Of a DNA stretch of 9,181 nt, positions 1 through 5,660 are shown piece by piece; within the stretch, counting starts at the first letter, position 1; the number at the start of each line of letters is the position of its first letter. The translations under genes were made by a program, and so were the position numbers. Origin of the DNA: Eubacteriales bacterium. Lineage in GTDB: Bacteria > Bacillota_A > Clostridia > Christensenellales > Aristaeellaceae. The notes under the pieces were generated by a model. That model was not told the origin of the DNA. It did not search any database and worked only from the letters and a program-made list of their open reading frames with translations. Location: assembly GCA_029974855.1 (NCBI GenBank), contig JARKQO010000044.1, forward strand, positions 1 to 9,181, written 5' to 3'.

Positions 1-1625
1 GTGTCAAACCGGGCCTGGGTTTCCTCCTCCAGGGCCAGATTCTCCTTGGCTACAAAGCAGTACACCCCGTCCTGCCGGATCTGGTACCATTTCTGCACCC
101 GGCCCAGCAGCGTCACCCGCTCCCCCGCCTTGCCGATGCCCAACAGCGCCGACTCCGCGTCGTTGACTGCATACAGGTTCACATGCCCGGTGGGGCTGTC
201 GGTGCACAGCGTGGCGTCCGGCAGCCCGCTTTCCTTGTCGGACAGGTACCGCAGCGGAATCCATCCGGATACGCCCGTGGAAACGCCGTCGCCGCCCACC
301 AGCACCCGGGCCCAGTTCACCTCGCCCTCCCCGTATCCCCAGGCTTTGGGAGCGCTGCTGGCCCTCCTTTCCAGGATGGTTACGGGGGTTCCGGAAAAAT
401 AGGCGGCTATGGGTACGTTCAGGTCGTTGGCCGTGGGCTGCGCCAGCATCGGCGCGCCCTCCGTATCGGGGCTTGCCACATAGGCAAGCTCCGGCTGGGC
501 GGCGGCCTGGGTGGGCGCGGGCGTCACCTCGATGGCAAAGGCCATGCCCAGCGTCGTCACCAGCGCCAGCGTCGCCAGGCTCACCAGGACCCCAGCCCGC
601 TTGCCTCCGCTTTCCAGGATGCCGAGGATGCGCCGCTTCATGCCGTTGCGGCTGCCGTAGAAGGAAGTGGTCACCAGCGATCTGGTTTGGGCCTCCCTGC
701 GGATCACCCGGATGATGGTTTCCGAATAGAACCGCTTTTCCTCCAGGGTTTCGGCTTCGGTCACGCTTTCGTCGCAGGAGCTTTCCTGCCAGAAGCCCAG
801 GGACCTGGCCATCAGGTACGCGGCGGGGTTGCACCAATGCAGCGACATCGCCAGCATCAGCGCGGCCTTGGTCCACAGGTCCCGGCGCTTCAGATGCGTC
901 AGCTCGTGGCGGAACACCAGCGCCAGCTCTTCCCCGGTCAAATCCTCGTCGGGCAGCAGGAGCTTTGGCCGCAGCAGCCCGGTCATCATGGGGCTGCTGA
1001 CCGAGGGGCACAGCAACAGCCCTATCCTTTGCCTGATATGCAGCCGGCGCTTTTCATTTTCCAGGATCAACAGGGTCTCCGGGCTTGTGACCGGCCTTTG
1101 CCAACGGCGTACCGTACGGCTAAACAGTAGGTGGCGGATCAGCTGGACCGTCAGCGCCGCTGCCGCGCCCATCAGCCAAAGCGAGGCCAGCAGGTCCATC
1201 CATGTGAGGGCGGGGGCCGCCGCCTTCCTTGGGAGGGGGGACCCCGTGGCGGGGCCGCTCTCTTGGACCCGGGACCGTTGCTTGGCGGCTTGGGACTGAA
1301 CCACAGCGCCGCCTGGCTGCGCCGGAGCTGCCACGGGCTCAGCCGTCGCCACGGGCCCTGCCGCTGCCATAGGCTGCGCAACAGCCTCCGCCGCCGGTGA
1401 AAACACAGGCCGCGCCATGGCCGGGGGAATCTCCGCCGTGAACCGGGGTTGCGCGATCCCCATCTGCATAGGCGTCAAAAAGCCCAGCAGCGCGATCAGC
1501 CACGCCACATACAGGCTTTTCGCCCGGTACCGTTTGCCCAGCCACGGGGAAATGGCAAACAGCAGCAACGTGACCGCCGCCATGGTGAGGGAACACGCCC
1601 CATAGGCTTCCAGTAAATTTGTCAT
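1..1625 (-). CDS. M56 (BlaR1/MecR1-type) membrane metalloprotease with SH3-like extracellular units, 3' end outside window
   Basis: The protein reads for 541 residues from ATG 1625 to the window edge without a stop. Hydrophobic segments at about 10-30, 36-55, 143-168 and 255-272 precede a last one at about 344-366. Residues 60-138 form an Ala/Pro-rich linker. The M56 zinc site is HELTH at 240-244, with a likely third ligand Glu281 in the E-x-x-C-D motif and HW-C-NP at 263-267; TT-S-F-G-MKRRI follows near 319-332. After the last membrane segment come two SH3-like units (about 398-463 and 478-533), not the penicillin-binding domain of BlaR1. In this family the sensor activates the cytoplasmic-side protease, which inactivates the BlaI partner. 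Its start overlaps the upstream repressor gene by ATGA, so the two are co-translated. The true ligand is unknown; cell-wall material is an inference. More domains may lie beyond the edge. Confidence 0.9.
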   Translation of the reverse strand, partial: MTNLLEAYGACSLTMAAVTLLLFAISPWLGKRYRAKSLYVAWLIALLGFLTPMQMGIAQPRFTAEIPPAMARPVFSPAAEAVAQPMAAAGPVATAEPVAAPAQPGGAVVQSQAAKQRSRVQESGPATGSPLPRKAAAPALTWMDLLASLWLMGAAAALTVQLIRHLLFSRTVRRWQRPVTSPETLLILENEKRRLHIRQRIGLLLCPSVSSPMMTGLLRPKLLLPDEDLTGEELALVFRHELTHLKRRDLWTKAALMLAMSLHWCNPAAYLMARSLGFWQESSCDESVTEAETLEEKRFYSETIIRVIRREAQTRSLVTTSFYGSRNGMKRRILGILESGGKRAGVLVSLATLALVTTLGMAFAIEVTPAPTQAAAQPELAYVASPDTEGAPMLAQPTANDLNVPIAAYFSGTPVTILERRASSAPKAWGYGEGEVNWARVLVGGDGVSTGVSGWIPLRYLSDKESGLPDATLCTDSPTGHVNLYAVNDAESALLGIGKAGERVTLLGRVQKWYQIRQDGVYCFVAKENLALEEETQARFD

Positions 1626-2008
1626 TGACCTCCGCCTTCTTTCTGCTGCCGCACCCAGTGGGCCAGCTCGTCAAGGTCGCGCTCCGTCAGCCGCTCGCTT
1701 TGCAGCGCGCCCAGCAGGCTCGCGTAGCTGTTTTTGTGGTAGTGGCTCACAAAGCACTGGGTTTCCATGCGCAGGTATTCCTCCCGGGAGATCAGCGGGT
1801 AAAACGCCCGCTCGCGCCCCCGCCCCTTCTCCACCCGCAGAAAGCCGCGCTCTGTCAGCCGCGCGAAAAGGGAAACCACGGTCTGGATTTTCCAGCCCTT
1901 TTGCACGCCGATCTTCTCCATGGCCATGGACGTGGTGACCGGCGGCGTGCAATCCCACAGGTATTCCATGATTTCAAACTCTGTATCTGGCAAGCGTTGG
2001 GATTTCAT
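1622..2008 (-). CDS. blaI: BlaI/MecI/CopY-family winged-helix repressor
   Basis: This 128-residue protein has the usual length and shape of BlaI/MecI repressors. The N-terminal winged helix occupies about 5-75: LP-x-x-E-x-E-I-M-E-x-LW at the start, a recognition helix around W-K-I-Q-T-V-x-S-L-x-x-R-L, then the wing G-x-x-R-E-R-x-F-Y-P. The helical dimerisation tail runs from about 76 to 120. In the family, the dimer blocks its own promoter and target promoters until the M56 partner causes its cleavage. AGGAG lies about 9 bases before ATG 2008. The gene is first in a minus-strand operon with the M56 gene (ATGA overlap). Its own promoter carries two copies of the putative operator, so autorepression is likely. 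The family call is secure; the real inducer is unknown, and the symbol denotes family only. Confidence 0.93.
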   Translation of the reverse strand: MKSQRLPDTEFEIMEYLWDCTPPVTTSMAMEKIGVQKGWKIQTVVSLFARLTERGFLRVEKGRGRERAFYPLISREEYLRMETQCFVSHYHKNSYASLLGALQSERLTERDLDELAHWVRQQKEGGGQ

Positions 2009-2035
2009 ATCGGCTGCTCCTTCCGGTTTTGTCTG

Positions 2036-2052
2036 TAAGACACGGTGTAGTC
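2036..2052. promoter_or_regulatory. Putative BlaI operator, box A (blaI promoter, transcription-start side)
   Basis: TAAGACACGGTGTAGTC, read on the plus strand. It shares TAAGAC-N4-TGTA with the three other boxes in this intergenic region. It lies just downstream of the blaI -10 box, over the expected transcription start, and forms a large inverted repeat with box B (12 of 14 arm positions match). Assignment to BlaI is inferred from position and from the weak AC-N5-GT dyad in the box. Confidence 0.7.
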
Positions 2053-2055
2053 TAC

Positions 2056-2084
2056 ATATTACACGCTGTCTTATATCCTGTCAA
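2056..2084 (-). promoter_or_regulatory. Promoter of the blaI-M56 operon
   Basis: On the minus strand, TTGACA (2084-2079) is separated by 17 bases from TAATAT (2061-2056). The -35 is perfect and the -10 differs from TATAAT at one base. The start codon is about 40 bases beyond the expected transcription start. Box B sits inside the spacer and -10. Confidence 0.82.
2057..2073. promoter_or_regulatory. Putative BlaI operator, box B (blaI promoter spacer/-10)
   Basis: Minus-strand reading TAAGACAGCGTGTAATA. It begins 5 bases after the -35 hexamer of the blaI promoter and overlaps the -10, so a bound repressor would exclude RNA polymerase. Its centre is 21 bases from the centre of box A, about two helical turns. 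Confidence 0.72.
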
Positions 2085-2133
2085 GCCCTATTTTGATCTT
2101 GTTTGCGTTTTACAAATATGACCAATTTTTTGA

Positions 2134-2162
2134 TTGACAAGCAATAAGACGTAATGTAGTAT
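2134..2162 (+). promoter_or_regulatory. Promoter of the exported propeller-protein operon
   Basis: TTGACA at 2134-2139, a 17-base spacer, then TAGTAT at 2157-2162. Expected transcription start is near 2169, giving a leader of about 35 bases to ATG 2204. It points away from the blaI promoter, and the two -35 boxes are about 50 bases apart. Confidence 0.8.
2145..2161. promoter_or_regulatory. Putative BlaI operator, box C (propeller operon spacer/-10)
   Basis: TAAGACGTAATGTAGTA on the plus strand. It begins 5 bases after the -35, exactly the geometry of box B at the divergent promoter, and overlaps the -10. It keeps both invariant parts, TAAGAC and TGTA. Confidence 0.72.
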
Positions 2163-2167
2163 CTATG

Positions 2168-2184
2168 TAAGACGCGGTGTAATA
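2168..2184. promoter_or_regulatory. Putative BlaI operator, box D (propeller operon, transcription-start side)
   Basis: TAAGACGCGGTGTAATA on the plus strand, a direct repeat of box C 23 bases later. It covers the expected start of transcription. Its first 14 bases differ from box A at one position. Confidence 0.7.
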
Positions 2185-2203
2185 TGGTTTGGGAGGTTTG
2201 AAT

Positions 2204-3424
2204 ATGAAGCGAATCGTTCTGGCACTTGCAGTTGCTATTCTACTTTTCACAACGTTAACGGCCCTTGGGGAGGGCAGGCCCGCCGCCATCCGCCTTGGGG
2301 GTACGGGCGACGACCATTTGACAACCGCTGTTCCCTTGGAAAACGGAAATCTTCTCCTGGCCATGAGCAGCCAGGGCGGGCGCAATGGGCAGGCTGAACA
2401 TCCCCAGGGCGCCCGCAAGATGTGGCTCCTTTGCCTTGCGCCGAACGGTTCCCCGCTATGGGAGACGGAGTATGGCCAGGAGAAGGGCTCCAGCTGGTTC
2501 TATGGCCTGACCGTAGACGGCGGCAGCGTTACCGGCACCTTGAGGCACAGCATCGACGACAGCATGCAGTATACCCAGCGGCGTACCTACTCCCTGGCGG
2601 ACGGAGCGCTTCTGTGGGAGGGGGAGAAGGCGGACCCTTCCAAGCTGGACCGCAACGTCAAAATATACGAATATCCACTGGGCCCGTTGCTTTTTGAACA
2701 GGAGGTTCACGATTACGAGGCCACCTGCGAACCGCGCTTCTACCGGCTCCGCGACGCCGGCGGCGGTGAGCTGTGGTGCGTGGACGCCAAGGAGGTGGGC
2801 CTCAGCAATCAGGAGGGCCAGCTGCGCTTTGGGGAAAGCACGCTGCTTTGGGGCCGCCAATGGAATTACGAAAGCGGCAGCAGCCAGCTGGTGGCCCTGA
2901 GAATCGACGATGGGGGCAACCTCCTATGGCGCGCCAGCCTCACGGATATCGAGGACGGGCTCTTTCGGGACGGGTTGCTGGACTCCCGGGGGCGCATGGT
3001 GCTTACCGGCATTTCCCGCAGCGCCATGCGGGTCAGCAGCGAGGGATACGGCCTTGGCTATGAAGATCAAAAGCAGCTGCTGGTGTGCATGGACGCCGCC
3101 ACGGGGGAGCAGCTCTGGCGGCACGAGAACGGGCTGGTATCCGATGAGGTGTTGCCCATCGACGATATCCTCCAGGTAGAGGCTGGCTATCTCCTGGCGG
3201 GGGTTGGCCTGAACCATATGGGCAGCGCCTTTGAGCTGCTGGATTTTGACGGCAACGCCCTGGCCCGCTGGTCCACGGTGCTGCCCGAAACCGTTTCCTA
3301 TGGGCAAACGCTTTTCCATTGGAAGGGGGAGACCTGGGTTGGCACCTCCATCGAAGAGGACGGAACCCGGGACGTGTATCTGGAGCGGGTGGAGATGCCC
3401 ATGTCCGGCGCGCCCCGCACATAG
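2204..3424 (+). CDS. Exported beta-propeller-like protein, first gene of BlaI-linked operon
   Basis: The 406-residue protein starts with a signal peptide: MKR, a hydrophobic core at 4-20, and a likely cut after Ala-Leu-Gly (22). No lipobox is seen. The rest is a repeated pattern in which a short strand ends in G-x-x-L-W or close to it: about 82-86, 134-138, 188-191, 238-242 and 301-305, each followed by a polar stretch with G or D turns. This spacing resembles PQQ-like/quinoprotein beta-propeller blades, but I see no enzyme active site. ATG 2204 is chosen because GGGAGG lies 7 bases upstream; TTG 2189 in the same frame overlaps that ribosome site. The gene follows a promoter bearing two putative BlaI boxes. 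Function is unknown; an envelope binding or scaffold role is an inference. Confidence 0.85.
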   Translation: MKRIVLALAVAILLFTTLTALGEGRPAAIRLGGTGDDHLTTAVPLENGNLLLAMSSQGGRNGQAEHPQGARKMWLLCLAPNGSPLWETEYGQEKGSSWFYGLTVDGGSVTGTLRHSIDDSMQYTQRRTYSLADGALLWEGEKADPSKLDRNVKIYEYPLGPLLFEQEVHDYEATCEPRFYRLRDAGGGELWCVDAKEVGLSNQEGQLRFGESTLLWGRQWNYESGSSQLVALRIDDGGNLLWRASLTDIEDGLFRDGLLDSRGRMVLTGISRSAMRVSSEGYGLGYEDQKQLLVCMDAATGEQLWRHENGLVSDEVLPIDDILQVEAGYLLAGVGLNHMGSAFELLDFDGNALARWSTVLPETVSYGQTLFHWKGETWVGTSIEEDGTRDVYLERVEMPMSGAPRT

Positions 3425-3438
3425 GGAGGAGAATGAGT

Positions 3439-4584
3439 ATGAAACGCTTTTTGGCGATCCTGTTGATGGCCCTGCTGCTGCCCTGGTCGTCCCTTGCGGT
3501 AGAGGGCGAAATTTGCTTTGACGAACAGCTCCACGTGTACTGCTATGGCAGCGTATCCACGGCGGATGGGAAAACGGTGCTGGCCATCTCCATGCGCGAC
3601 AAGGAAAACCGGACGGCTGGGGAAAATCCCTCCACCGCCCGCCTGATTTGCGTGGGCCCGGGGGGCGAAGTCCTGTGGGACCGCCTGGACGGCACGGACA
3701 ACACCAACATCTACTGCGAGCCGGCCTTGCTGTCGGACGGCACGCTGCTGATCCTGTACCATCATTATAAGGAAGGGACGGAGCTGGACGAATGGGAGCT
3801 CCGCAAATTCTCCATGGAGGGCGAGCTGCTGGCGACGGCCCCCGTGGCGGACCTGCTGCCCGAGGGTACGGACTATGTCCGTCTTTGCCCTTTCGCGGAC
3901 GGCGCGATGATCTCCTCCATCAAGCATCTGTCCGACGACCGCCGGGAGAATTACATAACGCTGGTGGACGTACAGTTCAACAAGGTCTACCAGCTGCCCA
4001 TAGACACGCGCTGGTGGCCCTCGGCGGTATATGCCATGCCAAACGGCCTGGCGATGCTAAGCAGGCTGCCGGAGAGCGACGGCTGGGACTTGCGCTTTCT
4101 GGGCCCGAAGGGAGAGCCCCTGGGGCAATACGCCGTGAAGCAAGGGGACAATTCCCTGCGGCTGAGCCACTTTGCCCCGGATGGAACCCTGCTGCTTTGC
4201 AGCATCGCCTGGGATACGGAAAAGCGCCAGATCACACAGCCCGCGGAAGTCATCCGGATGGACGCCAACGGGCGGGAACTGGAGCGGGTGACGTTGCAGC
4301 TTCCGGAAACAAACGACCGGGAGGTTACCGCCGAGGACTTGCTGGTAACCCAGGACGAAATCCTGTTGCTGTGCAAAGCCAAAACGGACACCTGCCTCCG
4401 CCTGCTGCGCTTTGACGCCCAGGGCAGGCTCACCGGCAGCGTTGACGTTTCCAGCGGGGAGGACGTATACCGGGGTCCCCAGCTGACCTGGTTGGGCGAT
4501 CAGCTGTACGCCAGCGCGTCGGTGGAGCGAAACGGCAAGGTAAGCGCGGTGCTGGTTCCCCTTTCCGTTCAGGAGGGGCGGTAA
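3439..4584 (+). CDS. Exported beta-propeller-like protein, second gene of BlaI-linked operon
   Basis: This 381-residue protein starts only 14 bases after the previous stop codon, so it belongs to the same transcript. GGAGGAG at 3425-3431 fits ATG 3439 (7 bases) better than ATG 3433 (1 base). The N-terminus MKR plus a hydrophobic core to about 19 is a signal peptide, with a cut near Leu-Ala (20). It shares with the first protein the MKR-x-L-A start, a blade-like periodicity and G-x-x-L turns (75-80 with Trp80, 127-131, 225-228, 278-281, 329-331). The two look like distant paralogues or two proteins of one fold rather than near copies. I see no catalytic motif, lipobox or C-terminal anchor. The stop codon is followed closely by GC-rich hairpins that may end the transcript. 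Function is unknown. Confidence 0.84.
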   Translation: MKRFLAILLMALLLPWSSLAVEGEICFDEQLHVYCYGSVSTADGKTVLAISMRDKENRTAGENPSTARLICVGPGGEVLWDRLDGTDNTNIYCEPALLSDGTLLILYHHYKEGTELDEWELRKFSMEGELLATAPVADLLPEGTDYVRLCPFADGAMISSIKHLSDDRRENYITLVDVQFNKVYQLPIDTRWWPSAVYAMPNGLAMLSRLPESDGWDLRFLGPKGEPLGQYAVKQGDNSLRLSHFAPDGTLLLCSIAWDTEKRQITQPAEVIRMDANGRELERVTLQLPETNDREVTAEDLLVTQDEILLLCKAKTDTCLRLLRFDAQGRLTGSVDVSSGEDVYRGPQLTWLGDQLYASASVERNGKVSAVLVPLSVQEGR

Positions 4585-4621
4585 GGCGGGGATCGAGACG
4601 GCGCAGGGGGCAAGGACGGGC

Positions 4622-4696
4622 GCAGGGGCGCTGCCCCTGCACCTCGCCAGGGACTTCGTCCCTGGACCCATCACTGGCGGCGCTGTGCGCCGCCAG
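4622..4696. repeat. Three tandem perfect GC-rich hairpins
   Basis: Three inverted repeats stand in a row: GCAGGGGC-gct-GCCCCTGC (4622-4640), CCAGGGAC-ttc-GTCCCTGG (4647-4665) and a 10-bp stem CTGGCGGCGC-tgt-GCGCCGCCAG (4674-4696). All stems are perfect and all loops are three bases. Short thymine runs (4702-4705 and 4712-4716) follow the last stem, so it may act as a terminator for the propeller operon. The regular tandem layout also suits a dispersed intergenic palindromic repeat of the REP type; only a genome scan can tell. Confidence 0.75.
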
Positions 4697-4826
4697 AGGT
4701 GTTTTGATGTATTTTTAACTCCCGGATCAATAACCGAACGGCCCTAAAGGCGTCGGCGGTCCGGACCGTTTCCCTTTTCACCGCAAAGCGAAGGCTGCCT
4801 TCCATTCTTTTCATTCGATACTCCAT
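4671..4826 (-). CDS. Doubtful small ORF, 51 codons
   Basis: The frame opens at ATG 4826 with AGGGGGG 7 bases upstream, a tolerable ribosome site, and ends at the edge of the third hairpin, so its last residues are read from repeat DNA. The peptide is basic and could be mostly helical, with a patch F-R-A-V-R-L-L-I-R-E-L-K at about 27-38. I recognise no family and see no convincing promoter. It lies divergent from the PBECR-like gene. It could be a real small protein, a gene remnant or chance; a longer in-frame start further upstream would run antisense to the PBECR-like gene and is not favoured. Confidence 0.22.
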   Translation of the reverse strand: MEYRMKRMEGSLRFAVKRETVRTADAFRAVRLLIRELKIHQNTSGGAQRRQ

Positions 4827-4862
4827 CTCACAGCCCCCCTGGATCGTAATATGAAAGCCCCG

Positions 4863-4891
4863 TTGCGGCTCCTGCTGGGACATGGTACAAT
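4863..4891 (+). promoter_or_regulatory. Possible promoter of the PBECR-like gene
   Basis: TTGCGG (4863-4868), 17 bases, then TACAAT (4886-4891) with an extended TGG just before it. The -10 is good and the -35 is only half matched. If used, it excludes the ATG at 4851 and favours the GTG start at 4926. Confidence 0.45.
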
Positions 4892-4925
4892 ACCCGCTGA
4901 CACCAAAGAGGCGGGAAGTGCGGAT

Positions 4926-5297
4926 GTGCATTTTGTCGGAAAAATTGATACGCGATTGATTGAAACGCAGTGGCGGGGGGTAAAGGAAACGGTTGTGCTC
5001 ACCCAGGAGAGAATCGCGCATATCCTGGAAGGTCATCAGGCTGATTATGAGGCCTATGGACTCTGGATGGGAACAATCATTGAAAGCCCATCCTATATCC
5101 TCGCCGATAGGAAAAACGAAAACACTGCCCTGTACATTGGCCCCGCGAGGGATGCTACTGCCACCGTGGTGATTCGCTTGGCGTTTTATGCCGGTTCAGG
5201 GGATTCGCAGAGTTCCGTCATCACCATGTTCCGCATTGGCGAAAAGCGTCTGAAACGCTTGCTGAAAACTTCCCTGGTGGTTTACAAAAAGGTATAG
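4926..5297 (+). CDS. PBECR-fold (barnase/EndoU/colicin E5-D/RelE-like) nuclease-domain protein
   Basis: The 123-residue protein opens with a V-G-K-I-D segment, then T-x-E-R-I-x-H-I-x-x-x-H (His32 and His37), a run E-S-P-x-Y-I-L-A-D-x-K-x-x-x-T-A, two beta strands with V-V-I-R-L, S-x-V-I-T-M-x-x-I, and a last strand ending V-V-Y-K-K. This order is what I know from small stand-alone PBECR proteins of gut Firmicutes, whose fold groups with RNA-cutting toxins; activity here is not shown. GTG 4926 is chosen because homology begins there, GGGA lies 9 bases upstream and a promoter precedes it. ATG 4851 in the same frame would give 148 residues but lacks a ribosome site. The gene is visibly less GC-rich than pdxK and the propeller genes, which suggests transfer. 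No immunity or antitoxin gene is obvious. Confidence 0.7.
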   Translation: MHFVGKIDTRLIETQWRGVKETVVLTQERIAHILEGHQADYEAYGLWMGTIIESPSYILADRKNENTALYIGPARDATATVVIRLAFYAGSGDSQSSVITMFRIGEKRLKRLLKTSLVVYKKV

Positions 5298-5309
5298 AAA
5301 TGGTATCAT
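5281..5309 (+). promoter_or_regulatory. Promoter of the structured RNA
   Basis: TTTACA (5281-5286), a 17-base spacer, then TATCAT (5304-5309) preceded by TGG, an extended -10. The -35 overlaps the last codons of the PBECR-like gene. Transcription would start near 5316-5317, exactly at the 5' side of the long closing stem. Confidence 0.68.
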
Positions 5310-5316
5310 ATCCATA

Positions 5317-5543
5317 GGCTCCTGATGTGGCAGTCGAAGTAGAGATATTGTACTTCTACGCGCCGCCCTCTTGAGCGGTAGACAAGAGATGTGGGATTGG
5401 TACGCCCACCGGCTGCCACACGCAGGAGCCAGAAATAGCCCTCGGTTTCGCAGGGCCCCCCGCACAGGCAGAAGGATCTGCCCTCCCCCATGCAGCCAGC
5501 CCCCATAGGACCGATCCGCCGCCCGCCAAGCCGGGCGGTTTTT
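5317..5543 (+). ncRNA. Candidate stand-alone structured RNA, about 227 nt
   Basis: A closing stem pairs GGCTCCTG (5317-5324) with CAGGAGCC (5423-5430) and GTGGCAG (5327-5333) with CTGCCAC (5413-5419), with a 2x3 internal loop between. Inside are possible hairpins GAAGTA/TACTTC (5336-5356), CCGC/GCGG (5363-5378) or the competing CTCTT/AAGAG (5368-5388), and GTGGG/CCCAC (5391-5409). Two further hairpins follow, GCCCT/AGGGC (5438-5456) and GGCAGA-agga-TCTGCC (5467-5482), then an intrinsic terminator. A promoter sits just upstream. No protein-like frame is credible here. The next gene has its own promoter after the terminator, so this looks like a free RNA rather than a pdxK riboswitch. The 5' CCTGATGTG recalls Firmicute 6S RNA from memory, but the enclosed part is short for 6S. 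I could not match SRP RNA, tmRNA, RNase P RNA or a common riboswitch. Confidence 0.58.
5519..5543 (+). terminator. Intrinsic terminator of the structured RNA
   Basis: CCGCCCG (5519-5525) pairs perfectly with CGGGCGG (5532-5538) across the six-base loop ccaagc, and TTTTT (5539-5543) follows at once. It separates the RNA from the pdxK promoter. Confidence 0.82.
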
Positions 5544-5597
5544 GCTCCCCCGCCCTTTATACATCCTTTCGTTCCTGGTTTTTTTATGTTGTATATC

Positions 5598-5626
5598 TTG
5601 CGTCTTTTTACGTTTGTGTGTATCAT
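5598..5626 (+). promoter_or_regulatory. Promoter of the pdxK-hydrolase operon
   Basis: TTGCGT (5598-5603), 17 bases, then TATCAT (5621-5626). Start of transcription is expected near 5633, leaving a leader of about 28 bases to ATG 5661. It lies downstream of the terminator of the structured RNA. Confidence 0.6.
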
Positions 5627-5660
5627 GGAACAAACTGAGAAAGAGACGGAGGTGAAGCCC

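Noticed and set aside
4..1011. Open frames on both strands overlapping the M56 gene
   Set aside because: They lack domains and are Arg/Gly/Ala-rich. The M56 frame with the zinc site and membrane segments explains the region.
2189..2203. TTG 2189 as start of the first propeller-like protein
   Set aside because: It lies on the ribosome site itself. ATG 2204 has GGGAGG at the right distance and starts a normal signal peptide.
4622..4696. CRISPR array or group of direct repeats
   Set aside because: The three stems differ in sequence, and there are no equal-length spacers or repeated units.
5317..5345. CTGATG followed by CGAA, recalling a hammerhead ribozyme core
   Set aside because: The core needs CTGANGA, then a stem, then GAAA. 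Here the base after CTGATG is T, the bases between do not form stem II, and GAAA is absent.
5391..5412. GGTAC near CCACC as a T-box antiterminator
   Set aside because: The conserved T-box order and the specifier stem are absent, and the downstream gene is not an aminoacyl-tRNA or amino-acid gene.
5317..5660. Riboswitch controlling pdxK
   Set aside because: A terminator at 5519-5543 and a fresh promoter at 5598-5626 separate the RNA from pdxK. Read-through attenuation is not excluded but is less simple than a free RNA.
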